NCBI RefSeq assembly: GCF_009687865.1
Contig: NZ_BLAE01000026.1
Location: 77,793 to 141,792, forward strand
Source: Acrocarpospora macrocephala
GTDB taxonomy: Bacteria > Actinomycetota > Actinomycetes > Streptosporangiales > Streptosporangiaceae
DNA: 64,000 nt
Reading direction: 5' to 3'
Part shown: positions 18,751 to 26,797 of the stretch, piece after piece
Numbering within the stretch: position 1 is the stretch's first letter
Layout of the letters: each line of letters begins with the position of its first letter
Program-made: the position numbers and the translations under genes
The notes under the pieces: generated by a model
Told to the model about the DNA's origin: nothing
The model's input: the letters and a program-made list of their open reading frames with translations, nothing else
Databases searched by the model: none

Positions 18751-19926
18751 GTGGAACCCCTGGTGGCCGTGCTGGTCCTGGTCGCGCTGGTCGGCGTTCC
18801 GGCCATCGTGCTGTGGCGGATCCTGCGCGGACGCCGCGAATTGGGCAGCGGCCCGGCCGAACGCGCCACCTTCGAAACCCTGCACACCGCCTCCCTGGCC
18901 GCCCCCATGCTCCGCGCCGGGCTCAGCCAGGCCGGCGTGCTCAAAGCCTCCCGCCACCTGCGCCAGCTCCTCGGCACCCAGGCCATCGCCGTCACCAACG
19001 CCGAAGAGCTCCTGGTCTACGACGGCACCGGCGACCACCACGCCCGCGACGCCTTCGAGCACGCCATCGACACCCTCAAGGACGGCCGTACCCAGGTCCT
19101 GCAGCTCGACTGCGACCTCCCCGAATGCCCGATCCGCCACGCCATCGTCGTCCCCCTCACCACCGACGACCGCGTTGTGGGATCCCTCGCCGCCTACGGC
19201 GACCACGCCTCCGCCGGTTTAGTCCGCGCAGTCCAGGAAGTCGCCCGCTGGGTCGACTCCCAGCTCGAACTCGCCGAACTCGACCGCTCCCGCACCATGC
19301 TCATCGAAGCCGAGGTCCGCGCCCTGCGCGCCCAGATCTCCCCCCACTTCATCTACAACTCCCTCACCACGATCGCCTCCTTCGTCCGCACCGACCCCGA
19401 ACGCGCCCGCGAACTCCTGATCGACTTCGCCGACTTCACCCGCTACTCCTTCCGCCGCCACGGCGACTTCACCACCCTGTCGGAGGAACTGCACTCCATC
19501 GACCGCTACCTCACCCTCGAACGCGCCCGCTTCGGCGACCAGCTCCAGGTCACCCTCCGCATCGCCCCCGAAGTCCTCGCCGTCGCCGTCCCCTTCCTGT
19601 GCCTCCAGCCGCTGGTCGAGAACGCCGTACGCCACGGCCTGGAGAGCAAACCCGGCGTCGGCCGGATCACGATCATCGCCGAGGACGCCGGCGCCGAATG
19701 CGGCATCACCGTCGAGGACGACGGCCTCGGCATGGACCCCGAACGCCTCCGCCGCGTCCTGTCCGGCGAAGACCGCGCCACCGGCGTCGGCCTGGCCAAC
19801 GTCGACGAACGCCTCCGCCAGGTCTACGGCGACGAATACGGCTTGGTCGTCGAAACCGGCGAGGGCGCCGGCACCAAGGTCAGCATCCGCCTCCCCAAAT
19901 ACCGCCCCGGCGTCAGCGCCCGCTAA
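18751..19926 (+). CDS. Sensor histidine kinase, LytS/YehU (His_kinase) type
   Basis: Kinase of 391 residues starting at GTG. It has one N-terminal TM helix (VAVLVLVALVGVPAIVLWRIL), a GAF-like domain (about 60-175), a LytS-type DHp with phosphoacceptor His in LRAQISPHFIYNSLTTIAS and an HATPase_c domain (LVENAVRHGLE; DDGLGM; TGVGLANVDERL). It lacks the 5TM-LYT sensor of classical LytS, so input probably comes through GAF or a partner membrane protein. It pairs with the LytTR regulator 250 bases downstream and likely controls the following symporters, as BtsS/BtsR-type pairs control transporters. Confidence 0.92.
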   Translation: MEPLVAVLVLVALVGVPAIVLWRILRGRRELGSGPAERATFETLHTASLAAPMLRAGLSQAGVLKASRHLRQLLGTQAIAVTNAEELLVYDGTGDHHARDAFEHAIDTLKDGRTQVLQLDCDLPECPIRHAIVVPLTTDDRVVGSLAAYGDHASAGLVRAVQEVARWVDSQLELAELDRSRTMLIEAEVRALRAQISPHFIYNSLTTIASFVRTDPERARELLIDFADFTRYSFRRHGDFTTLSEELHSIDRYLTLERARFGDQLQVTLRIAPEVLAVAVPFLCLQPLVENAVRHGLESKPGVGRITIIAEDAGAECGITVEDDGLGMDPERLRRVLSGEDRATGVGLANVDERLRQVYGDEYGLVVETGEGAGTKVSIRLPKYRPGVSAR

Positions 19927-20046
19927 CGATCCGGCACCGCCCGTTGACTTCCGATGCCCCCTTTATCACCCTTGACCAGACGTATCCATGGGATCCGCTC
20001 GGCCTGGCCCATGCGGGCAACCTCCGCACCGTAGGTCGTATGTCCT

Positions 20047-20162
20047 GGCTTGGCCGCGCCTGTGTCTGGACTGAGGAACGCAGGGTCGCGAAGCGGCCCG
20101 GAGTGACGAGGGAAGACGCAGGCTGAAGGCGGCCAAGCCCGCCGTGCCGGAGGCGCGGCCAA
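20047..20162 (+). ncRNA. Candidate structured leader RNA ahead of the LytTR gene
   Basis: The leader can fold into a long branched stem. GGCTTGGCCGC (20047-20057) pairs perfectly with GCGGCCAAGCC (20129-20139). Directly inside, GCCTGTGTC (20058-20066) pairs with GACGCAGGC (20115-20123, one G-U). An apical hairpin GGGTCGC/GCGGCCC (20083-20099, one G-U) encloses purine-rich internal loops. Alternatively TTGGCCGCGCC (20050-20060) pairs perfectly with GGCGCGGCCAA (20152-20162), ending 6 bases before the AAAGGAG ribosome site. The two outer stems share 20050-20057 and exclude each other. I do not recognise the family; it could instead be a palindromic repeat. Confidence 0.5.
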
Positions 20163-20178
20163 TGTAAAGGAGCGTGAC

Positions 20179-20937
20179 GTGACCGGGCTGCGGGTCATGG
20201 CGGTCGATGATGAGCAGCCGGCGCTGGAGGATCTGGCGTATCTGCTCCGGGCCGATCCGCGGATCGGTGATGTGCTGACGGCCAGGGACGGTGCGGCGGC
20301 GCTGAAACTGCTGGATCGGGCCATGGCCGACGGGCGGCCGGTGGACGCGGTCTTCCTCGACATCCGGATGCGCGGGCTCGATGGGGTCGTGCTCGGGCGG
20401 TTGCTGACCCAGTTCTCGCGGCCGCCGAAGGTCGTGTTCGTCACCGCCTACGAGGACCACGCGGTGGACGCGTTCGAGTTGAAGGCTGAGGACTATCTGC
20501 TCAAGCCGGTGCGGCCCGATCGGCTGGCCGAGGCGATTCGCCGGGTCTGTGCGGGGAGCACGGGGGTTGTGGGCGAACGCGTGGAACATGAGGCCGACAC
20601 GATCCCGGTCGAACTCGGTGGTGTGACGCGGTTCGTGACCAGCAACGAGGTCCGGTACGTCGAGGCGCGCGGCGACTACGCCCGGCTGCACACCGCGACC
20701 GGCAGCCACCTGGTCCGGATCCCGCTCGCCGCGCTGGAGGAACGCTGGGCGTCCGCCGGGTTCCTGCGGGTGCACCGCAGCCACCTGGTCGCGGTCCGGC
20801 ACATCGACGAGCTGCACATCGACTCCGGCAAGTGCGTGGTCAGGATCGGCGACACCGAGATCCCGGTCAGCCGCCGCCACACCCGCGAACTGCGCGACCT
20901 GCTCGTACGCCGAGCCCGCAAGGCCAAATCCGAATGA
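20179..20937 (+). CDS. LytTR-family response regulator
   Basis: Response regulator of 252 residues, GTG start with AAAGGAG 6 bases upstream. The receiver carries AVDDEQPALED, phosphoacceptor Asp in AVFLDIRMRGLDG, Thr in FVTAYEDHAV and Lys in YLLKPVRPDRL. A LytTR DNA-binding domain follows at about 140-240 (VRYVEARGDYARLHTATGSHLVRIPLAALEERW...FLRVHRSHLVAVRHI). It partners the LytS-type kinase. Its stop overlaps the next start (ATGA), so it is co-transcribed with the small membrane protein and symporter, its likely targets. Confidence 0.93.
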   Translation: MTGLRVMAVDDEQPALEDLAYLLRADPRIGDVLTARDGAAALKLLDRAMADGRPVDAVFLDIRMRGLDGVVLGRLLTQFSRPPKVVFVTAYEDHAVDAFELKAEDYLLKPVRPDRLAEAIRRVCAGSTGVVGERVEHEADTIPVELGGVTRFVTSNEVRYVEARGDYARLHTATGSHLVRIPLAALEERWASAGFLRVHRSHLVAVRHIDELHIDSGKCVVRIGDTEIPVSRRHTRELRDLLVRRARKAKSE

Positions 20938-21305
20938 GCGCCAAACCCCGCCGCGTCGTCGTCACCAGCCCGCGTACGGCCGCCGCCCGCAGGCCGAGCT
21001 ACCCGGTGACCCGGGAGATCGACGAGCAGACCCGCCTCGGCGAGGTCTACATGCGCTCCCTGATCCGCACCCAGCTCCGGCTCGCCCTGTTCGTCTGCAC
21101 CGTCCTGGCCTGCGTCATCGGCGGGCTGCCACTGCTGTTCCTGCTGGTCCCGGACCTGCGCGCGGTGGAACTCGCCGGGCTGCCACTGCCCTGGGTGATC
21201 CTCGCTGGGCTGATATATCCGGCTTTCGTGGTCGGCGCCTGGCTCTACGTACGCCACGCGGAACGCAACGAGCGCCACTTCGCCGAGCTGGTGGAACGCG
21301 AGTGA
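20934..21305 (+). CDS. Small two-TM membrane protein, symporter partner
   Basis: 123 residues from ATG 20934. The N-terminus is basic and cytoplasmic, and two hydrophobic helices (LALFVCTVLACVIGGLPLLFLLV and LPWVILAGLIYPAFVVGAWLYV) are followed by an acidic tail. The topology and position, overlapping the downstream SSS symporter by GTGA, match the small accessory subunits (DUF485/DUF4212-like) that precede acetate-type symporters. The family assignment is uncertain but the pairing is clear. Confidence 0.8.
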   Translation: MSAKPRRVVVTSPRTAAARRPSYPVTREIDEQTRLGEVYMRSLIRTQLRLALFVCTVLACVIGGLPLLFLLVPDLRAVELAGLPLPWVILAGLIYPAFVVGAWLYVRHAERNERHFAELVERE

Positions 21306-22789
21306 GTTCCGTCATCGCGATCGTCCTGGTCGTGCTGGCGGCGGTGCTGATCGGGGCGTTCGGGATCCGGGTGTCGCGGACGACGTCCGACTTCTACGTG
21401 GCGTCGCGGACGGTGACGCCGCTCTGGAACGCCTCCGCGATCGGCGGGGAGTATCTCTCGGCCGCGTCGTTCCTGGGCATCGCGGGGCTGATCCTCACCT
21501 TCGGCGCGGACATGTTGTGGCTGCCGGTCGGGTGGACGGGCGGCTATCTGGTGCTGCTGGTGCTGGTGTCGGCTCCGCTGCGCCGGTCAGGGGCGTACAC
21601 ACTGCCGGATTTCGCCGAGGCGCGGCTGGAGTCGATGGCCGTGCGGCGGGTGTCCAGCGTGCTGGTGGTGCTGATCGGGTGGCTGTATCTGATGCCGCAG
21701 TTCCAGAGCGCGGGGCTGGTGTTCCGTACCATCACGGGGGCGCCCACCTGGGCGGGCGGGCTGCTGGTGGCGGTGGTCGTGGCGGTCAACGTGCTGTCCG
21801 GCGGGATGCGGTCGATCACGTTCGTGCAGGCCTTCCAGTACTGGCTGAAGCTGACCGCGCTGGCTGTGCCGCTGGTGTTCATGCTGATCGCCTGGAGAGT
21901 GAACGGCTCGCCGGGGCTTGAGCCGTCGGATCCCTGGGCGCTGCCCCTGCACGGCCGCGAGTATCCCGTTTATTCGACATATTCGCTGATATTGGCGACA
22001 TTTCTGGGGACGATGGGGCTGCCGCATGTGCTCGTGCGGTTCTACACGAATCCGGATGGGCGGGCGGCCCGCAGGACCACGCTGGTGGTGCTTTCTCTTC
22101 TCGGGGCGTTCTACCTGATGCCCGCCATCTACGGATATCTGGGCAGAATTTATCTGCCCAGCATCGACCGGCCGGACGCGATCGTGCTCACCCTGCCCAG
22201 CCATCTGGTCCCCGGTGTGGCGGGGGACCTGCTCACCGCGCTGGTCAGCGGCGGCGCGTTCGCGGCCTTCCTGTCCACCTCCTCAGGCTTGACCGTCTCC
22301 GTCGCGGGCGTCGTCGGCCAGGACATGCTCAAATTCAAGGACGGCGTGCGCTCCTTCCGGGTCGCCACCGTGCTCGCCGTGCTCGTGCCCTTCGCCCTGG
22401 CCGGTACGGCACGCGCCCTCCCGGTCGCCGACGTCGTGGGCCTGGCGTTCGCCGTGGCCGCGTCCTCGTTCTGCCCGCTGCTGGTGCTGGGCATCTGGTG
22501 GCGGCGGCTGACCACCACCGGCGCGGTCGCGGGGCTGCTGGCCGGCGGCGGCATGGCCTGCGCCGCCGTGATGGCGACGATCATCGCGGGCCCGCACGAC
22601 GGCTGGGCGGGCGCGCTGCTGGCCCAGCCGGCCGCCTGGTCGGTGCCCATCTCGTTCACCGTCATGATCGTCGTCTCGCTGCTCACCCCCGCGCGGGTGC
22701 CCCGGAACGTGGCCAGGACCATGGTCCGGCTGCACACCCCGGAGACCCTCGACGTCGATCGGGGCGACTGGCGCCCCCGCTCAACCTGA
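21302..22789 (+). CDS. Na+/solute symporter (SSS family, ActP-like), first copy
   Basis: Integral-membrane sodium:solute symporter of 495 residues with about 13 TM segments, GTG start in a GTGA overlap. Family features include GEYLSAASFLGIAGLILTFGADMLW, TLPDFAEARLESM and the TMGLPHVLVRFYTNPDGRAARR loop typical of ActP/acetate-pyruvate carriers. It forms a co-transcribed set with the LytTR regulator and small membrane protein. Substrate is probably a short monocarboxylate such as acetate, pyruvate or propionate (inference). Confidence 0.9.
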   Translation: MSSVIAIVLVVLAAVLIGAFGIRVSRTTSDFYVASRTVTPLWNASAIGGEYLSAASFLGIAGLILTFGADMLWLPVGWTGGYLVLLVLVSAPLRRSGAYTLPDFAEARLESMAVRRVSSVLVVLIGWLYLMPQFQSAGLVFRTITGAPTWAGGLLVAVVVAVNVLSGGMRSITFVQAFQYWLKLTALAVPLVFMLIAWRVNGSPGLEPSDPWALPLHGREYPVYSTYSLILATFLGTMGLPHVLVRFYTNPDGRAARRTTLVVLSLLGAFYLMPAIYGYLGRIYLPSIDRPDAIVLTLPSHLVPGVAGDLLTALVSGGAFAAFLSTSSGLTVSVAGVVGQDMLKFKDGVRSFRVATVLAVLVPFALAGTARALPVADVVGLAFAVAASSFCPLLVLGIWWRRLTTTGAVAGLLAGGGMACAAVMATIIAGPHDGWAGALLAQPAAWSVPISFTVMIVVSLLTPARVPRNVARTMVRLHTPETLDVDRGDWRPRST

Positions 22790-22953
22790 CCTCCCACGCG
22801 TCCGTTTTGCCCCGATAATTTTCGGAACCGTTCGTCGCGCATAGCGGACCATTCGGCGCAACCCAGACCCAGCTGAGCGCCACGTGGCGGCGGCTCGGCG
22901 AAGAACGAGCCCACGCCTCTCCTCGCCGGGTACCGTCCCCTCCTACTTTGTGG

Positions 22954-22967
22954 GTGATCCAGATCAC
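22954..22967. promoter_or_regulatory. CRP/GlxR-like site abutting the DUF485 ribosome site
   Basis: GTGA-TCCAGA-TCAC has the same symmetry and nearly the same spacer as the site at 17113. It ends one base before the AGGAGG ribosome site, so a bound regulator would more likely repress than activate unless the transcript starts within it. Confidence 0.55.
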
Positions 22968-22977
22968 AGGAGGCATC

Positions 22978-23328
22978 GTGACGACGCAACATCATGATTC
23001 GTCGGTATATGAGGAGATCGGAGGCTCCGAACGGTTCCAGGAACTGAAACGCCGCTACCGGTCGTGGGCGTTCCCGATGACGGTGGCCTTCCTCGCCTGG
23101 TACCTGCTCTACGTGGTGCTCTCGGGCTTCGCCCGGGACTTCATGGGCACCAAGCTGTTCGGCAACATCAACGTCGCGCTGATCTTCGGGTTGCTCCAGT
23201 TCGTGTCGACCTTCCTGATCGCCTGGGCGTACAACCGCCACTCGCTCGCCAAGCTCGACCCGCTGGCCGACGAGCTCCGCCATGAGATCGAGGGCGCTCC
23301 CAGCGGGGAAAAGGAGGTCAAGGCATGA
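22978..23328 (+). CDS. DUF485 membrane protein (YjcH-like)
   Basis: 116 residues from GTG 22978, with AGGAGG 4 bases upstream. Two TM helices are predicted (FPMTVAFLAWYLLYVVLSGFA and NVALIFGLLQFVSTFLIAWAYN), with the conserved DUF485 N-terminus SERFQELKRRYRSWAFPMT. DUF485 proteins precede ActP-type symporters and are thought to help assembly. The stop overlaps the ActP start by 4 bases. Confidence 0.93.
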   Translation: MTTQHHDSSVYEEIGGSERFQELKRRYRSWAFPMTVAFLAWYLLYVVLSGFARDFMGTKLFGNINVALIFGLLQFVSTFLIAWAYNRHSLAKLDPLADELRHEIEGAPSGEKEVKA

Positions 23329-24935
23329 GCGAGACCACGCTCTCCACGATCCTGTTCCTGCTCTTCGTGGTCGGCACCCTGGCCATCACCTTCTGGGCCA
23401 GCCGCAACACCAAGACCGCTGCCGACTACTACGCGGGCGGGCGCCAGTTCAGCGGCGTGCAGAACGGCCTGGCCATCGGCGGCGACTACATGTCGGCCGC
23501 CAGCTTCCTGGGCATCGCGGGCATCATCGCGCTGTCCGGCTACGACGGCTTCCTCTACTCGATCGGCTTCCTGGTCGCCTGGCTGGTGGCCCTGCTGCTG
23601 GTCGCCGAGCTGATGCGCAACTCCGGCAAGTTCACCATGGCCGACGTGCTCGCCTTCCGGATGAGCCCCCGGCCGGTGCGGACCGCCGCCGGGGTCTCCA
23701 CGATCACCGTGAGCATCGTCTACCTGCTCGCCCAGATGGTCGGCGCGGGCGCCCTGGTCACCCTGCTGCTCGGCGTCACCTCGTCCAACGGCAAGGCCCT
23801 GACCATCGTCGGCGTCGGCATCCTCATGATCGTCTACGTGGTCGTGGGCGGCATGAAGGGCACCACCTGGGTCCAGATCGTCAAGGCCGTCCTGCTCATG
23901 GGCGGCGCGACGCTGGTCACCCTGCTCGTGCTCGGCCACTACGGCTTCAGCCTGTCCGGCCTGCTCGGCGACGCCGCCACCCAGAGCGGCAAGGGCGCGG
24001 CCTTCCTCGAACCCGGCCTCAAGTACGGCACCGAGGCCCAGGGCCTGGCCGGAAAGATCGACCTGATCAGCCTCGGCCTGGCACTCGTGCTCGGCACGGC
24101 GGGCCTGCCGCACATCCTGATCCGCTTCTACACGGTCCCCACCGCCAGGGACGCCCGAAAGTCGGTTCTCTGGGGCATCGGCATCATCGGCACCTTCTAC
24201 CTGCTCACGCTCGTGCTCGGCTTCGGCGCCGCGGCCCTCGTCGGAAGCAAGACCATCTCCGAGCAGAACGCGGCGGGCAATACCGCCGCACCACAGCTCG
24301 CCAAGGCGGTCGGCAACCTGATCTTCGGCGAGGTCGGCGGCACCATCCTGCTGGCGGTGATCGCGGCGGTCGCGTTCGCCACCATCCTGGCGGTGGTGGC
24401 CGGTCTCACCCTGGCCTCCTCCTCCAGCTTCGCCCACGACCTGTACGCCCACGTGTTCCGGCGCGGCAAGGCCACCGAGCGGGAAGAGGTCATGGTCGCC
24501 AGGATCTCCGCCTTCGTCATCGGCGCGGTCGCCATCGGCCTGGGCATCCTCGCCCAGGGCCTGAACGTGGCCTTCCTGGTCGCCCTGGCCTTCGCGGTGG
24601 CGGCCTCCGGCAACCTGCCCGCGATCCTCTACAGCCTGTTCTGGAAACGCTTCAACACGGCCGGCGCCGTCTCGGCGATCTACGTCGGCCTGGTCTCCGC
24701 GATCTTCCTGGTCGTCTTCTCCCCGGTGGTGTCCGGCTCGGCCTCCGCCATGTTCCCGGACGCGGACTTCGCCTGGTTCCCGCTGTCGAACCCCGGCATC
24801 ATCTCCATCCCGCTGGGCTTCCTGGCCGGCTGGCTGGGGACGATCCTCAGCAAGGAATCCAACGACGCGAAGTTCGCCGAGATCGAGGTCCGTTCGCTCA
24901 CCGGCGTCGGAGCTGAAAAGGCGACGCCACACTAG
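23325..24935 (+). CDS. actP: Cation/acetate symporter (ActP, SSS family), second copy
   Basis: Inner-membrane Na+-coupled monocarboxylate symporter of 536 residues with about 13 TM segments. Typical ActP features are TAADYYAGGRQFSGVQNGLAIGGDYMSAASFLGIAG, LGTAGLPHILIRFYTVP and ASSSSFAHDLYAHV. With the DUF485 partner it resembles the E. coli yjcH-actP pair. It is probably the main acetate/propionate uptake system; a CRP-like site upstream would tie it to carbon control. A bidirectional terminator begins right after the stop. Confidence 0.92.
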   Translation: MSETTLSTILFLLFVVGTLAITFWASRNTKTAADYYAGGRQFSGVQNGLAIGGDYMSAASFLGIAGIIALSGYDGFLYSIGFLVAWLVALLLVAELMRNSGKFTMADVLAFRMSPRPVRTAAGVSTITVSIVYLLAQMVGAGALVTLLLGVTSSNGKALTIVGVGILMIVYVVVGGMKGTTWVQIVKAVLLMGGATLVTLLVLGHYGFSLSGLLGDAATQSGKGAAFLEPGLKYGTEAQGLAGKIDLISLGLALVLGTAGLPHILIRFYTVPTARDARKSVLWGIGIIGTFYLLTLVLGFGAAALVGSKTISEQNAAGNTAAPQLAKAVGNLIFGEVGGTILLAVIAAVAFATILAVVAGLTLASSSSFAHDLYAHVFRRGKATEREEVMVARISAFVIGAVAIGLGILAQGLNVAFLVALAFAVAASGNLPAILYSLFWKRFNTAGAVSAIYVGLVSAIFLVVFSPVVSGSASAMFPDADFAWFPLSNPGIISIPLGFLAGWLGTILSKESNDAKFAEIEVRSLTGVGAEKATPH

Positions 24936-24997
24936 TCGCCGACGAGTGCCCCCGGACTGGTCACACCCAGTCTGGGGGCACTTTCGTTGTCCAGGTG
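24932..24997. repeat. Dispersed terminator repeat, copy 1
   Basis: This 66-base segment matches 57568-57633 at about 60 positions. It carries a 16 bp stem (24945-24960 with 24967-24982, loop TCACAC, one G-U pair) followed by TTCGTT, between convergent genes, so it should terminate both directions. Confidence 0.85.
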
Positions 24998-25081
24998 TCG
25001 GCGGCGAACGCCAAACCGGCGCCGAAACCCAAGGCCTGCCCGAGCAAGAAGAAGCCCGGCGGCCCTTCCCCGGAATGAGGG

Positions 25082-25780
25082 TCAGTCGGCGCCCATTTCG
25101 GCGTAACGGCGGGACGAGGCCAGGGCCGCCTTCAGGGTGTCCTTGGTGACCTGGACCGGCTTGCTCCAGCCTTCCGGGCCCTTGCTCGCGTACACGGGGG
25201 CGTAGGCGGCGGTGTCGCGCTGGTAGCGCCAGCCTTCGGCCAGCGGGCCGGCATCGACGGTGTCGTAGCCGATCGCGTCGAAGAACTCGATCACCGCGCG
25301 CTTCGCCTCGGCGTCGTCGCCGGCGATCGCCAGCGCGCTGCGCTCGGGCGAGCCGGCCGGGCGGGCCAGGGCCAGCAGGTGTTCGAAGTAGATGTTGTTG
25401 AAGCCCTTGATCACCTTCGACGTGGGCAGATGCTCCTGCAGGAGCTCGCTGGTGGTCGTCGACTCGTCATCCAGCGGGGCGAAGTGCCCATCGCGGTCCG
25501 GATAGTAGTTGTTCGTATCGACGACGACCTTGCCGGCGAGCGGCGCGACCGGGACCTCGCGATATTTGCCCAGCGGGATCGTGACGACCACGAGGTCGCC
25601 CGCCTCGCCGGCTTCCGCAGGGGTCGCCGCCCGCGCGTGCGGTCCGAGCTCGTCGACGAGCTCTCGCAGGGTCTCGGGTCCCCGCGAGTTGCTGAGGACG
25701 ACGTCGTACCCCGCGGCCACCGCCAGCCTGGCCACCGTGCTGCCGATCTTGCCGCTACCGATGAGTCCGATTGTTGTCAT
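25082..25780 (-). CDS. NAD(P)-binding F420-reductase-like oxidoreductase
   Basis: 232 residues from ATG 25780. An N-terminal extension open to 26068 covers the divergent promoter and PPOX gene and is not used. The start MTTIGLIGSGKIGSTVARLAVAAGYDVVLSNSRGPETL is the Rossmann motif of the NADPH:F420 oxidoreductase / NADP-oxidoreductase-coenzyme-F420-dependent family. ADNYYPDRDGHF-like motifs and KVIKGFNNIYFEHL follow that pattern. It probably moves hydride between NADPH and F420 or a related cofactor. It lies divergent from two PPOX-family genes, whose members often bind F420 or flavin. Confidence 0.88.
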   Translation of the reverse strand: MTTIGLIGSGKIGSTVARLAVAAGYDVVLSNSRGPETLRELVDELGPHARAATPAEAGEAGDLVVVTIPLGKYREVPVAPLAGKVVVDTNNYYPDRDGHFAPLDDESTTTSELLQEHLPTSKVIKGFNNIYFEHLLALARPAGSPERSALAIAGDDAEAKRAVIEFFDAIGYDTVDAGPLAEGWRYQRDTAAYAPVYASKGPEGWSKPVQVTKDTLKAALASSRRYAEMGAD

Positions 25781-25850
25781 GCCCGCCCCAACATGACCGG
25801 CCCGGCCCGCATTCCCCATCGAACCTAGCCACCGGTAAAGATCGCAACTA

Positions 25851-25864
25851 GGGACTTTGGTCTC
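25851..25864. promoter_or_regulatory. DosR/DevR-like box
   Basis: GGGACTTTGGTCTC resembles the core of the dormancy-regulator box GGGACTWWAGTCCC (12 of 14). It sits between divergent genes, 37 bases before the first PPOX start. Confidence 0.5.
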
Positions 25865-25901
25865 TACTAGCGAGGTCGACCGCTGCGGGACAGTGGCGGT
25901 C

Positions 25902-26363
25902 ATGACGTCCCGCACCGACCCAGCATCCCGATTGACCAGGCACCTGCCACGCGAGGAAGCGCTGCGGCTCCTGGAGGTCGTCCGGCTGGGGCGGATCGTG
26001 TTCGTCTCCCGGGCGGTGCCCGCCATCCGCTTGGTCACCCACACCCTCACCGACGGTCGCCTGGTCATCGGCGCGGCCTACGACGCCGAACTGGCATCTG
26101 TGCTGGTCCGGCCCGGCTTATCCCATGTGGTCTACCAGACCGACCGGATCGACCCGGCCACCCAGCTCGGCTGGAGCATCACCCTGACCGGCCGCGTCGC
26201 CCTCATCCAAAGCAGCGGTGAACTCGACCAGCTCACCCCCCGCCTGCACCAGTGGAACGGCCAGCCCTGCGACCTGGTCGCCTGGATCCACCCCGAGCTC
26301 CTCACCGGGACCGCCGTCGAGGCGATCACCAACGACGACGCCGCCGCGGACAGCCCGCGATGA
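25902..26363 (+). CDS. Pyridoxamine 5'-phosphate oxidase (PPOX) family protein, first copy
   Basis: 153 residues from ATG 25902, which follows the divergent promoter and avoids the DosR-like box. It has the split-barrel flavin/F420-binding pattern: LPREEALRLLEVVRLGRIVFVSRAVPAIRLVTHTLTDGRLVIGA, then VVYQTDRIDPATQLGWSITLTGRVALI. These small proteins bind FMN or F420, and several related mycobacterial members belong to the DosR dormancy regulon. The stop overlaps the second PPOX start (ATGA). Confidence 0.88.
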   Translation: MTSRTDPASRLTRHLPREEALRLLEVVRLGRIVFVSRAVPAIRLVTHTLTDGRLVIGAAYDAELASVLVRPGLSHVVYQTDRIDPATQLGWSITLTGRVALIQSSGELDQLTPRLHQWNGQPCDLVAWIHPELLTGTAVEAITNDDAAADSPR

Positions 26364-26776
26364 CCACCGCCGCACGGCAGATCCGCGACCTGTCCCGCGA
26401 GGAGGCCCTCGACCGGCTGGGCAGCATCTCTCTCGGCCGGATCGTGTTCACCCGCAACGCCCTGCCGGAAATCCGCCCGGTCAACCACCTGCTCGACGGC
26501 CACACCGTGATCATCCGCAGCCACCTGGGCGCCGCGATCGTCTCCGCCGCCGCCGAGCGTGGCGTCGTGGTCGCCTATGAAGCCGACAACCTCGACCCCG
26601 TCACCCACCTGGGATGGAGCGTCATCGTCACCGGCACCGCCTACCTCATCCGCGAGCCCGCCGCCATCGCCCACTACCAGCAGCGGCTGCGGCCATGGAT
26701 CGCTCGTGACATGGACTACGTGATCGCGATCGGCGCCGACCTGGTCACCGGAATCGAACTGACCGCAATCCGCTGA
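26360..26776 (+). CDS. PPOX family protein, second copy
   Basis: 138 residues, paralogue of the preceding gene with the same layout: LSREEALDRLGSISLGRIVFTRNALPEIRPVNHLLDGHTVIIRS and VAYEADNLDPVTHLGWSVIVTG. The tandem pair, overlapping by ATGA, probably arose by duplication and may form a heteromeric flavin/F420 protein. Stop is 21 bases from the convergent epimerase stop. Confidence 0.88.
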   Translation: MTTAARQIRDLSREEALDRLGSISLGRIVFTRNALPEIRPVNHLLDGHTVIIRSHLGAAIVSAAAERGVVVAYEADNLDPVTHLGWSVIVTGTAYLIREPAAIAHYQQRLRPWIARDMDYVIAIGADLVTGIELTAIR

Positions 26777-26797
26777 CTCAGCGGAGCCGCTGCCGGA

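Noticed and set aside
23109-24932. 607-codon minus-strand frame over actP
   Set aside because: Low-complexity His/Asp/Glu/Gly shadow of the symporter gene on the opposite strand.
25781-26068. N-terminal extension of the F420-reductase-like protein
   Set aside because: It overlaps the divergent promoter and PPOX gene; the Rossmann start MTTIGLIG begins at 25780.
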